Origin: a virus
DNA length: 64,000 nt
Strand: one strand, 5' to 3'
IMG/VR virus record: IMGVR_UViG_3300042691_050360
Coordinates: 102,523-166,522 of that record
Both the position numbers and the translations under genes were made by a program. Shown here piece by piece: positions 47,401 through 57,759 of this stretch. The first letter of the stretch is position 1; each line of letters begins with the position of its first letter. The notes under the pieces were generated by a model. It did no database searches and was not told where the DNA came from. It saw only the letters and a program-made list of their open reading frames with translations.

Positions 47401-48524
47401 CCTTGCCATCCGGTAGAATTCTCGAAATAAATCCCTTTATTGTGTCAAGTAATGTTACGCAATATGTGCCACCAGAGGGCAAGAATGACTTTATCTACTC
47501 AGGAACTAAAATTGTAAGAGAGAACGGGGTTTTTGAGTCTGACCCATATTACGCATCAGATGTTGTGGCCTGGAATCAAATTCAAGTTCTAGCTTTGATA
47601 CCAGGGGCTGTAAGTGAGGGCGAGCATGGCACGTCTGTTACATTGTTTGTTAAAACCGCTTCTAGCCTTGCTGATCTAAATGCGAGAATTTATACTAATT
47701 CTTATCAAGTGAGCACGATCAATAATGGCAATGATTACTCTGCTTCCGTTACTTCAATTTTAGCCAATATTCAAAGCTTGTCAGGAAAGTGGATTCAGTT
47801 TAAGTTAATTCTGACATCTGCTTCTGAGAACTTAACTCCAACGGTTAGAAGTGTGCTTCTAACCTACACTGGAGCTGGAAAATCTGTTTTTGTTACAAAG
47901 ACATTTGATACATCGATTCAATCAACTATAGATCCGTCTCCTCTTATTCGTCGAGGGATTCTCACTGCTAATTTTGTGGCGAATGGCGGAGAGATTGTGT
48001 TTGGTTATACCACAGATCCAAATGATGGTAACCCACTAAACTACACCGTAATCACACCTAATCAGATTTTCACATTACCCGCTCCATCTAGTACAATTAA
48101 GTTTGGTGTAATTCTGAAAACTGCAACTAGCGATCCTTGCTTCTTCGACGAATTTGGCGTCCAGTTAGACCTTGGCCCCAATGACGTTTACTTTATGCCA
48201 CCACAGCCCGCTTTTGAAATACAGCCTTACAGCAATCCTGTAACAGGACTTGCTATAACAGGAGCTTACCAGTTCGTAAATAAAACAATTGGAATAGTCT
48301 CCTCTTACAACTGGACTTTCGGAACGACCTTCCCACTGGGTATTATAACATACTATCCTGCCAATGAAGATCCAACTGAAGGGCCAGCTGCAAACAGGCT
48401 GAATCCTATAGTTGGGTTTGCAAATACTGGGCCATTTACGATAGGATTATTTGTTACTGGCTGGGTGCAAAGTAATGTCTTCTATAACTCAGAACTATAT
48501 ACTAAGTCCTTTATTGCAACCTAA
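44469..48524 (+). CDS. Giant beta-rich virion protein (1351 aa)
   Basis: Starts 39 nt after the 4203-aa gene. The first third is beta-sandwich-like. Residues about 500-780 are propeller-like (FAVVVNGISSYLIVSESTLGVYSNG; LVIGSYDQVKLVGKLYIYNNS; LYVAFAGSMLLYSA) and resemble a segment of the 4203-aa protein (LIIGASKSDQATLYVWDNSK), suggesting module sharing. The C-terminal part has Ig-like strands and a TDPNDGNPLNYTVI segment. No catalytic motif. Its TAA overlaps the next ATG by one base, so translation is coupled. It is likely part of the same fibre or baseplate assembly. Confidence 0.65.
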   Translation: MLTASVSNTNLLIFSSAVITGVNTNLFYVFDNNVFNTISTYSINNTVLTATLSKSVNIDGTVKVNLYRGGITTTVGAYGTSVISVTNSTVFEDNTSPSLMEMIEQNNFNFTSYVFSNFITGITSDANFPTANLTLKRRPPTGKVTINEGFLGPMQVHRFAALSSTVFNIAPLSGASLARYFAFDFNVFGDTIVKELSISINPTSTFSSTANGYFTINQDYFGNPSQVVLAESSVVSLATSSTIYNFTFASPVALSEDRYWFIFNPSIGSEFDLGRPISLPGALSGNLYTTTLKESEDGVLYTNRANFGASFSLTTERGLVIPSVDTIYNQLDEPQNIPVVYGDQTNLNVYTQLAVPVTSHYIQKSILDNQTQVYAVETLIDSTGQNHFDVKGVIKTATETYYSMIANNLTSNVVRFDFYSPKSLTGLRLESLGDYYTKGSQGKILLSATDFMGISTVQVSTSPEFPESGTTTITLPTPLQKYIDNVDYNFGDLGKKFSTIESSVGYPIKRIFAVVVNGISSYLIVSESTLGVYSNGIFSTVFTLSDSVFTSSTVGTNGILLTDTLGKIYNFSDNLVTIIGTVVNIPTASATQLTSSFIGVSTLMDNSSAQARKRIYKLSDGVLAHQTWSTQIPETQITFIYNTSIGLVIGSYDQVKLVGKLYIYNNSILTVLYATYLRPDTAYFSSSTNRLYVAFAGSMLLYSAVTNSKLGSFLDTGVALAGDVVTEITATKASNSIIAVTNYSSYIFNETNFVTTQLSLPGYTADDQQGLLVSIETEDLQLSRNLSTKITQSYSNINFDPLLNGFNSSFVYSAKGYIVFAGVSTGISTSFYIQYPANSLIVSATLEGQNISLENDAFSSTFQPDVPKEFSVSIRGIGITGIGTIALYNGVSTFSPIVGVASFVAPKTMNWYYRTGGTLDVFGFADGSLREANTTELSSNEYKVYARFTDINGLTTYEEQYATDNIYNQIQQQKNNQALPSGRILEINPFIVSSNVTQYVPPEGKNDFIYSGTKIVRENGVFESDPYYASDVVAWNQIQVLALIPGAVSEGEHGTSVTLFVKTASSLADLNARIYTNSYQVSTINNGNDYSASVTSILANIQSLSGKWIQFKLILTSASENLTPTVRSVLLTYTGAGKSVFVTKTFDTSIQSTIDPSPLIRRGILTANFVANGGEIVFGYTTDPNDGNPLNYTVITPNQIFTLPAPSSTIKFGVILKTATSDPCFFDEFGVQLDLGPNDVYFMPPQPAFEIQPYSNPVTGLAITGAYQFVNKTIGIVSSYNWTFGTTFPLGIITYYPANEDPTEGPAANRLNPIVGFANTGPFTIGLFVTGWVQSNVFYNSELYTKSFIAT

Positions 48525-51500
48525 TGTCCAAGTTAACCCCGATCTATAACTTTTTGTATCTTGAAGATGGAGATATCATTTATCCAGGCTATGACCAGGA
48601 TAATATGACCACTGCAGAAAATCAAATTTTCGGAATGTATGACTATCTTGGTCAGGGTGTCATTTCGGGATGGACGATTCATTGGATGGGTTGCACCACC
48701 GACGCATATGTATTGCAACAACGTCAGGCTTTAATTGATGCATATAGAACAGATCCTTTTTCTTATTTAGCCCTTCAATATCAATCTCTTGATTACCCCG
48801 TGACAGAAGATGACTGGAATCAGTGCATTGTGGTAAGCACGGGTCTTGGAATTGTTGGCGTCTATCATGCGGCAACCGAATACCCATCTTTCTTTAGATT
48901 TACTGCAACTGGTCAATTCTATGTATGGGCTGAAAAAAATGTTTGCACGAATACAGAATATCTGTGCTCCATCGTCGCACCTCAATATCCTGATGAAGAC
49001 TATGATTTAACTAATCCAGCGATATATCTTGGGGAAGTTTTCACTAACACGGTGAGCTCAAAAATCACTGTAACTCAAATTATCTATTCAGAGAGGAGAA
49101 GAGAACTTAAAAACGCCCAAGGAGACATACAAAGACTCCTTAATCAAGCCCTGGTTAATCACGTTCATTCTGGTGAAGGTGACATGCCTAGCAAGATTAA
49201 CCTCAACACCAATCTGACGATTAATATAAGTATTGTTGAATTCAGTAATACATTTACTATTGTTTACCCTTCTGGATTTTTAGCTTCAAATTATTCAATA
49301 CCTCAGGTGTTTTTGAATTCAACATTGCTTCTGCCTGAGCAGTATCAAATATCTGGAAATCTTATATATTTACAGAACAGCATTCCCATTTCGTCTACGC
49401 TTCAGATTGTGTATCAGATTGCACCTGGCCCGAATATTTTCATAACTGGAAGTCTTACTCCACCAAGAACCGCAAGAACATTGAGCTTTGATACGGTTTA
49501 CTACCTAACTAATGGTTCCACAAGAACACTGTCTGAAGATCAACAAGAATTTGTGGTTTGGTCTTGGAGCGATGAAGAGTATTCAAAAATTCAAGTGTAT
49601 TTAAATAGCGAAATACTAGATCCGACCACATACAATCTTTATCAAGTAAGTAACTCAATTAATAGCGGAGGGCGATTGCAATTTACTGGCCCGATTTTAC
49701 CATCTATCTCTAACTTTACTGAATTAGATATAGTTGTTAAATTCACTACCCCAAGCTTCCAGGTAGAAAATGAACTATCATCTGATAGAATTAAATCCAT
49801 TAATGCTTCTGCTTTTTCCCGAGGAACAGTTCCAACATCAAGATTGTCTGGATTGAGCCACCTGGGGCTTTTAAGAGTGGATGCTCCGGCGATCATAATT
49901 CCATATAAAAAGCTTTTAGACTCCGGGGATCATATTAGATTTTATCCAGAGATAGATAGCTTGATTCAACACTCTGATTATATTGTTCATGGCTCAGCAG
50001 TTCGATACATAAAGCTTGATGCCGCAGAATCCTCCACGCCTCCGAGAATTCTGGTATCCACTCCAAATGGCTTATACGCTACATCCGATTCCCCTGTTAA
50101 TTTTGAAAAAATAGTTCAACTACCTTGGAATTCAGATAATGGACTTGCTGATGTTTTCTCTGAAAATTATTTCGGGAATTTTATTACCTACAGGTTGCCT
50201 AACTTTGATACACAATCTTTAAACCCAAAAAACTTCTGGGCACTTAGTAAGTCGAAAAACCAATTCACTAATATTCTTTATATTTCTCAAGACTTTGGAA
50301 TTACTTATGCGAAAGTGAACTTGCCGTTTACGAGTGCCAATCAGATTGTGACTATAAATGATTTCATCTACACTGTTGATGTTTTTCAATTCACTACTGG
50401 TTCAGTTATTCTAACTCCCAGACTTGATGTAAGATATGTTTATTACATGGCTTGCACAGATGGCCTCTATACATCTACATTATCTAAAAATCAGAATAAA
50501 ACAAGACCAATATGGACTACTCCATCCAAGAATACAACAGACGCCGCAACTGGCTCAATAAATAAAATTTCTGAAGCTGTTAATGTAGGAACCACAACAA
50601 CAACTTATTCTGGCGGGTTGACGGAAAGAACTTACGTTAATTATAGAAACCTTTACGCGGCTTGTGATGAAGGCTTATTTGTTTTCGATGGAACAAACGG
50701 CTCAATCTTTTCAACAAATTCTACTGAGTACAATGTTGGTGGTGGTGCATTTAATTTTGTTTCTTGGTTAGGATTGGAAAGTTCATCCAATACCATCTTC
50801 GGTGTGATTTGGGGAGACGGTTACGGTATTTATTATTCTAATTCCGGTCAGCAAATTACAACATCTTCTTCTTCATCAAGTTCAACAACAACAACTGTTA
50901 CATATAATCAGCCGCTCACTAATGGCAACTCAAATCTTGTAACGGTGAATTGTGCCACATCGTCTCCTTTAGTTATTACAGATATTGTTACGTTTATAGA
51001 CAACCATCAATTAACGAACGGAGATTTAGTTCTTGTTAAGAATCAAGAGCAACCTAGCGAAAATGGTATCTATATTTGGTCTGTTGCCACACAAACTCTT
51101 CTGAAACAAAGCACCGGCTCCAGTAAAGTTTACGTTTTGAATGGCAATCAATCTGAAACAGAATGGATTGAAATTCAGCCACCGCAGGAAAACCCACAAT
51201 CAAGAGAGTATAAATTGTGGTTTGCAAATATAATACCACTAGAAGCTGGTGATAATATTGTTGACACCAAGCCCAATAATTCTGGTCGATCTGGTTATGA
51301 TAGCTCATTCTTTGTATGCACCACTAAATACATTTATAGAGTTTTTAATTCATCTGCTTCCGGCTATTTGCCGTTAGTAGAGCAAATCAACTGGGATTAT
51401 GAAAATAATGGACTTATCACGGGCATCCAACATCTCGGAGTATCTGATCCAGAAAACGGACTCCTCATCGTTTTCACCGAAAATGGTATTTTCAAATCCA

Positions 51501-54500
51501 CCCCTGCCGCTTTTGTTTATGGCCCCGTTGATGCACTTGGACAATTAATTCTTCCCAATGATTCTTATGTTAGATTCATAAATACTTTCACTACAACACA
51601 AGCTAGTCAAGCTACTGTTTATGATGATTATACTTTTGAAGAGTATACGGGGAAGATTCTGTCCATAGGTTTAACTACTTCAGTCACCTCTCTATCAGAT
51701 GGTAATTATTTAAATCAAAGAGTAAATGCAAGTGGCACCTCTGGGTCTGGTTTAACAGTTGATCTTTCGGTTAAATCAAATGCCATAACAGGCTTGTCTA
51801 TTAACAACCCTGGCTCTGGCTACTCAAACGATCTTTTAGAGCTTTTCACAAATGTAAATGGCACAGAAATAGTCAGACTCCAAAACGCTGTCACCCAGGG
51901 TATTTTTGAGGCAAATGCCGCTTCGCAGTATCTATTATTCAGTAAGCCAGCGGGAGTCAATCCCTCTAGATTGCTTTATGAAACGGAATATAAGACTTTT
52001 TACACAAAGCCTTGGAGTAATTTCCCATTAGTTATTACTAAAATAAATAATTCAATAACAGATTATACTTTTGGATATAATGGCGATCTGGGGCAAATCA
52101 ATTTCACAACATCTGTCCCCAAGCAATATAAAGACTCAGTTACGGTTACGTTAACAAACCAAGGTCAGTATATTTCCGACGTAGGAATTACCCCGCACGG
52201 CGAAGCTTTTAATGTGACAATATCTGATGCGGTACCCGCTGCTGGAATTTCTTCAACTTATGACCCCCTTTCTGCCCCTAATAACTTATTGTTTTTAAAT
52301 AAAATTGATAATACAAAATGGAGCTCAAGTATATCAGTTATTAAGGTTACGGGCCAAAGAGCCCCTACGCCATCTTCGCAATCACAACCTTACACAGAGA
52401 TCATTCAAGTGGGGGTGAGTACACAAAATGGACTAGCCGTATACATAAAATCTAAGCCAACCACTCTCCCTCTTACTCTTGGATCTAATGTTTATGTTGC
52501 AAGACCTTATTCAAATGTTCTTGGCATCGAAGATAAGATTACATTATCTAAATCAAAACTAACTTATCATATGGATTCTGTTAGCCACGCAAATGTTTAT
52601 AATCTTTCAAATGGATTATTAAATGTTGTGCCGGATATTTATGATTATCCTGTTTACCCCAATGAGGTTATCACTGGAGTAAATCGCGGATTACAAAATA
52701 CCATTGCACTTAACAGCTTAACACAATTTGATCCATCCGCAACTTTTATAGGTTACACATTTGGTGTGGATCCCTCGTCTTCAGACGTGGCCGCCGCCCC
52801 CTCCACAATTAATTTGATTCTTGATTTCTCTTACGGCAATAATCCTACATTCGCAACCGATAAGGGCATTTGGCAATATATAAGATCGAATAAATCATGG
52901 ATCAGAGTTGACACAATTGATAATTCTGAGTTGGTATATTTTGCTAATCAAACTCTCACCAACTCCCTTAATCAATCCAATGTGTACGCTGGGACAAACC
53001 AAGGTCTGTATTATCAATACAATGGGTTATATGAGCAGAATCCTCTTTTTGCGGAGCCTTTGCTTAGTATTTCGATGGGGTCTTGGTACACATCAAACAC
53101 CAAAGTCAGGAAGCGTTATGAGGCTTACGGCAAAAGCGATAGCATGTCGTTTGTCTTAAGAACAGAAACTATTGCTACCGGAGAAGTTAATCTTCAAAGT
53201 GATTTCTTTGATGGATATAACATATATTCGATATATTATAATGTTTTTAATCGCTATGATGATAAAGGAAATAAAACAGAGCATCCTGCTATTTATCTTG
53301 CTACAGATAGTAGTGTTTGGGCTTTTACCACAGATGCCTTAACGGGCTCACCCTCTGACCGAGGGCTAGGTCACACCTTGCTTGTCGGACGAGAGATGTT
53401 GGGGGCTAATATAATTAGGAATCCCAATTTGTTAAATCCTGGTTCTATCGGCTTAGCTTCAAAGATATTCACTATCGTTGAGGTTCCTTCGGGTGGAAGA
53501 GCCACATGGCTTGCATTGGGAACGTCGAATGGTGTTTATGTTGTTATTAACTGGAAGCAATGCGATGTAGGCAACCCAGACGGCTTAGACTTCTATCCGC
53601 AGAACTCCGGTAGTAATAACGCAAAGGGGCGTCAGTGTTACAAGATTATAAATAACACGATTGATCCTAGTGGTGCATCTTACTTCATGGCTACTGACAT
53701 AGGCGTGTATAAGTCTACCAATAGATGTTTCGATTGGTCGCCTGTTTCTAAATTTGGAGGACAAGAACTTTCTGTTAGCGACATAACATTCTTCACAAAT
53801 TCCGGCACAGGGTACCTGGTCGCAACTACGAACATAGGGCTTTGGATTTCCGATGACGAAGGTGATTCATGGGTAAAGCTTTCTGAGTATGCAGATGCAA
53901 GCCTTCAGATATTAAATGCACCTACATACGGTGTGTCGCTCGGAGAAACACCCAAGCAAACATTTAGCTCCGTTTCTTCTGGAATAATTTCCAAAGCCTT
54001 TGTGTATTTTAATCCAGTAAATCTATCTGGAATAACCACATTGTATGCATCCATTTCGAATGGCATTGCGATTACGCAATCGCAATCTTTTGTAACTCTC
54101 GGCTCTAGTAGCTATCCAGGAATGTACGGATTTGCATTTACAAACACCCCTTATGTTGCTAACACCTCTTATAGCCTTGGTATTATAACTGGGAACTCTA
54201 CATTCTCTACCCAGATTACTTGGGGATTGTCAAATCTAGATAATCCATTTTCAGGCGGCACTGCTACAACATCTGGTGGGACAATTACAAATAAGGATTT
54301 CTTCTTTAGGATTAACCTTAATACTCCAGCCACTCCTATTGAAACCATCGAGCCTGTTGGATTCTACAATACGAGCTTCCCAGTTGGCTTTGCAAATGGT
54401 AATTGGTCTGGGGCATCTATATCTTCTTCTGGCTATCTGTATTCTAATGTTGGCATCATCTGTAATGTGGTGCTAGATGCATCAAAATCTTTTGAAATTA

Positions 54501-57500
54501 ATGACACCGCTATTATCACGGAATCTGGCGTATCAACATCTTATGTGAGGGAGGCTGTAATTAACTCTCTTGTTCCTAGCGGAATTGACACCAACTGCCT
54601 GTCCACAAGACTACAAAATGGATTGGGTACGAGTAAATTTATAGCTTCTGTTTATGGATTTAACAATAAGATTAATGATTTACTTTTCTTCTCTACAGCG
54701 GATTCTTCCAGCTCATCAAACTGCTTAAATACATCTTCTCAGGTATACCAAGGTTACACAAACAATACAACGGTTATCCAGAATTCTATAGATTATGTGA
54801 GCAATACAGGTAGACTGTCAAGGCTATATGATGCCGTTCAATATAATGCAAGATTGCAATTCCCTGCAATTATTAATGGATACTATTCTGGGAACATCAA
54901 TGAAGTGGATTCAAACTATTTAAATATAGACGCTGTTAAATCAGAATATAAATCTGATTTTGAATTGTTCTTAAATCTGGATTTAACCTTCGCTTCTGGG
55001 TCCACTTACAATATAACGTATCAAGGAAATTCCAATAATTTTGTGTGGGTTGACGGCACATATGAATATAGCATGGTGATTTATTCAGATGGTACATCCT
55101 CAACAACATCTTTCACTTTAAGCCCCGGCAATGGCACACTCGTTAATTCTTATGTTTCCACTCCTTTGTATCTTTATCTGAGTAAAGATTGGAGTTTTGA
55201 TACGTCTATTGATGATTTATCAAGTAGCCAATCAGCTTGGCAACTATCGTCTCAGGCGGTTAATTTAGCATTGACACAATATGCATTTAGTTTTAAGCCT
55301 CTCATCATTGTTACTTCGGATGGAAACGATAATTCTCAAGCTGATGCCATTGGCGTTAATAGCACAATAAAAGTAGCATGGACGGGCTCCGGCACACAAC
55401 TTCTTGTGGTTGAACCATCCAAGTCAGGGAATGAAAATCACCTTCGAGAGATGATCGAAGACACTAATTCAAAAATCTTCAAATATATTTCTTACCCTGA
55501 AGATGATCTTAAGAATATTCTTTTTGAAGAAGATAGTTTGGATTTGTTTACGTCTGTTTGGACTAGGAATTTCGATTATGACTCTCCTACATTTATCAGT
55601 TATATTTTTGCATCCATTAGCACTCCTGGAAATTCCTTAGCTGATGTTTCTTTCAGCTGGTCATCTGATAGAATTAACTTTAGCAATTTTATTTCTTTAG
55701 ATTCAAATACAAAATATAATTTAAATCAGAAAGTTCTAAGTATTTATTACAAAATTAACTTTACTGAAGATTATGCATCTGGTGCTAGAATTTTGCCAGC
55801 AGTTACTAAATTATATCATGTGGTTGTCACTCCTGCGTTGCAAACATATTTGAGTTATCCCCAGAGTGTTACAGGACAAGTTTTTGAAACACTGGCGAAT
55901 GCTTCTTTCACCAATAGCGATCTTGTCAATATCACCCCGATTGTTGGCCGAACATCATCTGCTGACACATCTTACTATAACGAAGTTCAGCTAAACAGAA
56001 ATAGTGCATTACCAAATCTACAGCTTTCATATAGAATTACGCCCCCAGAGTCTGTTACAGGACTTAAATTGTTACCTCTCGTAAATGATGTCACAAATCT
56101 TGGTTACTATATAGTTGATAGTGAAGGTAATCTTTATACATGGACTATTGATGATACATTTAAGTTGTTTGTTACGGGCAATCAAGTTCCTCCATCGCCT
56201 CCTGGTAACTCCTACACCGCTGTTCCAGAAAGCGGAGTTATTTATGTTAATGCTAGTTTGTATACATTCGTGGATGGTGCTTATCTCTATGAGTCTTATT
56301 CAGCATCTATCGACTACATAGAGCGAAGAGAGAGTATAATCGGCGAGCCAACTATTACTTATGATTTCAAAACTTATTATTTTAGAAATGGAAGAATACC
56401 CACAGATGCTCAAGTTGTTATTCTTGTAAATCAAGAAGTTTACAAAGGAAATTATATTATCAGTGCTTATGATGGAACTGTCACGTTTGCCAAGACTTTG
56501 AATAGCACAGATTATGTTACCGCTTTTGTGAAATTCGCAGATGAATTCCGAGCAGGTCTTCAAATTGAAACATATTCCCCCGACAGTCTTTCCCTTCAAA
56601 GTTACAATTTTACATACACCAGTGTCCCGGATTTGCCTACATATTCTCAATCATTTGGCTACACTCAGCCGATTCTAATTGGCTCGCCATTGCTTTCTCC
56701 AAGCTTCCCTAACTTAGATCAGCAAATGAGTGTTTCGTATAATTATTTTGATGATTTCTTGGCACCAGAAAATAACACACAGATTAATTGGTGGAGGCAA
56801 AGAACTGGCATAGAGTATGTAACATTTAATCCTTCTCAAAGTCTGTCTGTCACAGGCGGCAGCTTATTTGGAGTTAACACGGTTAGTGTAAAATCATTTT
56901 ACAATCAGGATGTCGCCCCATTTATACTATCTGTGACTATTAATTCCACAGGAATTGCCACAAACATTATTAGTGTTTTGATCACGGACAGAGGTGCTGG
57001 TTTTATAGGAACCGGCACCAGTCTAGAAACAACAAGTATCTTGTCTCTTTCCAGCGGTGCAGGCAATATTGCTTTTTCTAATCTTGGGGTTGCTCTAACA
57101 GCATATACTCTTATTCCTTCATACACACCGGGGTTTGCTACTACCAGTGGCTTTGTTAGAATTAACCCATCTAGCCCCATTGGATACGCAAATACCCTTC
57201 TGGGCTTTAGCGGCTCACCTGTAATCACTCCTATGCCAAATTATGACGGAAGATTGTTTGAAAGAAGTGAAGATATATCAGCACGAACTTTATTTGACGC
57301 CAGAGATTTAATTTACGTTCAGGTCACACCCAGCAATGGTGTTAACGCGGGCAATTTGTACCAATCCAACACAATAACTATTCAGCCTTATTATACTCCC
57401 GTGATAAGCGGGTTGTCAATCGTTGGATCTATATCATCTTATAATGGAATCAGCACTTCATTATCTGTTGATAATGGGCAAGACCAGGTGGGAATATACA

Positions 57501-57724
57501 GTTATTTCTATGCCGCGAATCCATACACTCAGAACACCTCAATAAGCTGGTATAAACTTTCCACAACCAACCCAATCTTGATATCTAATTCCGCTACTTT
57601 GTCAAGTAGCTTAATTACTGTTTCTGATCAAATTTTTTATACTGCATATCCAGGCGTGATCAGATCTGATGGTACTATCGGCTTTGGTCAGACTGTGAGC
57701 TCTGATGTGTTCGCTGTTATCTAA
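48524..57724 (+). CDS. Giant tail protein with BNR-like propeller segments (3066 aa)
   Basis: The N-terminus (YNFLYLEDGDIIYPGYDQDN ... TAENQIFGMYDYLGQGVISG, then VNHVHSGEGDMPSKINL near residue 211) is the same module as in the 1679-aa protein, and marks the virion-attachment end. Residues about 800-880 have the tail-fibre element NGDLVLVKNQEQPSENGIYIW. Around 1710-1795 are BNR/sialidase-type 'Asp-box' strands (GIWISDDEGDSWVKL-like and VYKSTNRCFDWSPV), with another near 580 (LYISQDFGITYAKV). GSGYS and GVGIT strands recur. I infer a host-recognition fibre. No glycosidase active site could be identified. Confidence 0.75.
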   Translation: MSKLTPIYNFLYLEDGDIIYPGYDQDNMTTAENQIFGMYDYLGQGVISGWTIHWMGCTTDAYVLQQRQALIDAYRTDPFSYLALQYQSLDYPVTEDDWNQCIVVSTGLGIVGVYHAATEYPSFFRFTATGQFYVWAEKNVCTNTEYLCSIVAPQYPDEDYDLTNPAIYLGEVFTNTVSSKITVTQIIYSERRRELKNAQGDIQRLLNQALVNHVHSGEGDMPSKINLNTNLTINISIVEFSNTFTIVYPSGFLASNYSIPQVFLNSTLLLPEQYQISGNLIYLQNSIPISSTLQIVYQIAPGPNIFITGSLTPPRTARTLSFDTVYYLTNGSTRTLSEDQQEFVVWSWSDEEYSKIQVYLNSEILDPTTYNLYQVSNSINSGGRLQFTGPILPSISNFTELDIVVKFTTPSFQVENELSSDRIKSINASAFSRGTVPTSRLSGLSHLGLLRVDAPAIIIPYKKLLDSGDHIRFYPEIDSLIQHSDYIVHGSAVRYIKLDAAESSTPPRILVSTPNGLYATSDSPVNFEKIVQLPWNSDNGLADVFSENYFGNFITYRLPNFDTQSLNPKNFWALSKSKNQFTNILYISQDFGITYAKVNLPFTSANQIVTINDFIYTVDVFQFTTGSVILTPRLDVRYVYYMACTDGLYTSTLSKNQNKTRPIWTTPSKNTTDAATGSINKISEAVNVGTTTTTYSGGLTERTYVNYRNLYAACDEGLFVFDGTNGSIFSTNSTEYNVGGGAFNFVSWLGLESSSNTIFGVIWGDGYGIYYSNSGQQITTSSSSSSSTTTTVTYNQPLTNGNSNLVTVNCATSSPLVITDIVTFIDNHQLTNGDLVLVKNQEQPSENGIYIWSVATQTLLKQSTGSSKVYVLNGNQSETEWIEIQPPQENPQSREYKLWFANIIPLEAGDNIVDTKPNNSGRSGYDSSFFVCTTKYIYRVFNSSASGYLPLVEQINWDYENNGLITGIQHLGVSDPENGLLIVFTENGIFKSTPAAFVYGPVDALGQLILPNDSYVRFINTFTTTQASQATVYDDYTFEEYTGKILSIGLTTSVTSLSDGNYLNQRVNASGTSGSGLTVDLSVKSNAITGLSINNPGSGYSNDLLELFTNVNGTEIVRLQNAVTQGIFEANAASQYLLFSKPAGVNPSRLLYETEYKTFYTKPWSNFPLVITKINNSITDYTFGYNGDLGQINFTTSVPKQYKDSVTVTLTNQGQYISDVGITPHGEAFNVTISDAVPAAGISSTYDPLSAPNNLLFLNKIDNTKWSSSISVIKVTGQRAPTPSSQSQPYTEIIQVGVSTQNGLAVYIKSKPTTLPLTLGSNVYVARPYSNVLGIEDKITLSKSKLTYHMDSVSHANVYNLSNGLLNVVPDIYDYPVYPNEVITGVNRGLQNTIALNSLTQFDPSATFIGYTFGVDPSSSDVAAAPSTINLILDFSYGNNPTFATDKGIWQYIRSNKSWIRVDTIDNSELVYFANQTLTNSLNQSNVYAGTNQGLYYQYNGLYEQNPLFAEPLLSISMGSWYTSNTKVRKRYEAYGKSDSMSFVLRTETIATGEVNLQSDFFDGYNIYSIYYNVFNRYDDKGNKTEHPAIYLATDSSVWAFTTDALTGSPSDRGLGHTLLVGREMLGANIIRNPNLLNPGSIGLASKIFTIVEVPSGGRATWLALGTSNGVYVVINWKQCDVGNPDGLDFYPQNSGSNNAKGRQCYKIINNTIDPSGASYFMATDIGVYKSTNRCFDWSPVSKFGGQELSVSDITFFTNSGTGYLVATTNIGLWISDDEGDSWVKLSEYADASLQILNAPTYGVSLGETPKQTFSSVSSGIISKAFVYFNPVNLSGITTLYASISNGIAITQSQSFVTLGSSSYPGMYGFAFTNTPYVANTSYSLGIITGNSTFSTQITWGLSNLDNPFSGGTATTSGGTITNKDFFFRINLNTPATPIETIEPVGFYNTSFPVGFANGNWSGASISSSGYLYSNVGIICNVVLDASKSFEINDTAIITESGVSTSYVREAVINSLVPSGIDTNCLSTRLQNGLGTSKFIASVYGFNNKINDLLFFSTADSSSSSNCLNTSSQVYQGYTNNTTVIQNSIDYVSNTGRLSRLYDAVQYNARLQFPAIINGYYSGNINEVDSNYLNIDAVKSEYKSDFELFLNLDLTFASGSTYNITYQGNSNNFVWVDGTYEYSMVIYSDGTSSTTSFTLSPGNGTLVNSYVSTPLYLYLSKDWSFDTSIDDLSSSQSAWQLSSQAVNLALTQYAFSFKPLIIVTSDGNDNSQADAIGVNSTIKVAWTGSGTQLLVVEPSKSGNENHLREMIEDTNSKIFKYISYPEDDLKNILFEEDSLDLFTSVWTRNFDYDSPTFISYIFASISTPGNSLADVSFSWSSDRINFSNFISLDSNTKYNLNQKVLSIYYKINFTEDYASGARILPAVTKLYHVVVTPALQTYLSYPQSVTGQVFETLANASFTNSDLVNITPIVGRTSSADTSYYNEVQLNRNSALPNLQLSYRITPPESVTGLKLLPLVNDVTNLGYYIVDSEGNLYTWTIDDTFKLFVTGNQVPPSPPGNSYTAVPESGVIYVNASLYTFVDGAYLYESYSASIDYIERRESIIGEPTITYDFKTYYFRNGRIPTDAQVVILVNQEVYKGNYIISAYDGTVTFAKTLNSTDYVTAFVKFADEFRAGLQIETYSPDSLSLQSYNFTYTSVPDLPTYSQSFGYTQPILIGSPLLSPSFPNLDQQMSVSYNYFDDFLAPENNTQINWWRQRTGIEYVTFNPSQSLSVTGGSLFGVNTVSVKSFYNQDVAPFILSVTINSTGIATNIISVLITDRGAGFIGTGTSLETTSILSLSSGAGNIAFSNLGVALTAYTLIPSYTPGFATTSGFVRINPSSPIGYANTLLGFSGSPVITPMPNYDGRLFERSEDISARTLFDARDLIYVQVTPSNGVNAGNLYQSNTITIQPYYTPVISGLSIVGSISSYNGISTSLSVDNGQDQVGIYSYFYAANPYTQNTSISWYKLSTTNPILISNSATLSSSLITVSDQIFYTAYPGVIRSDGTIGFGQTVSSDVFAVI

Positions 57725-57759
57725 GAGGATTTGGCTCAGAATTTCTTTAAAAAGATAAC
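57725..57759 (+). promoter_or_regulatory. Short gap with CTCAGAATTT element before the protease gene
   Basis: GGCTCAGAATTTCTTTAAAA lies here, similar to the element in the gap before the 4203-aa gene. There is no ribosome-binding site near the ATG at 57760. It may mark an internal transcription start separating the structural run from the protease/chaperone genes. Confidence 0.3.
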
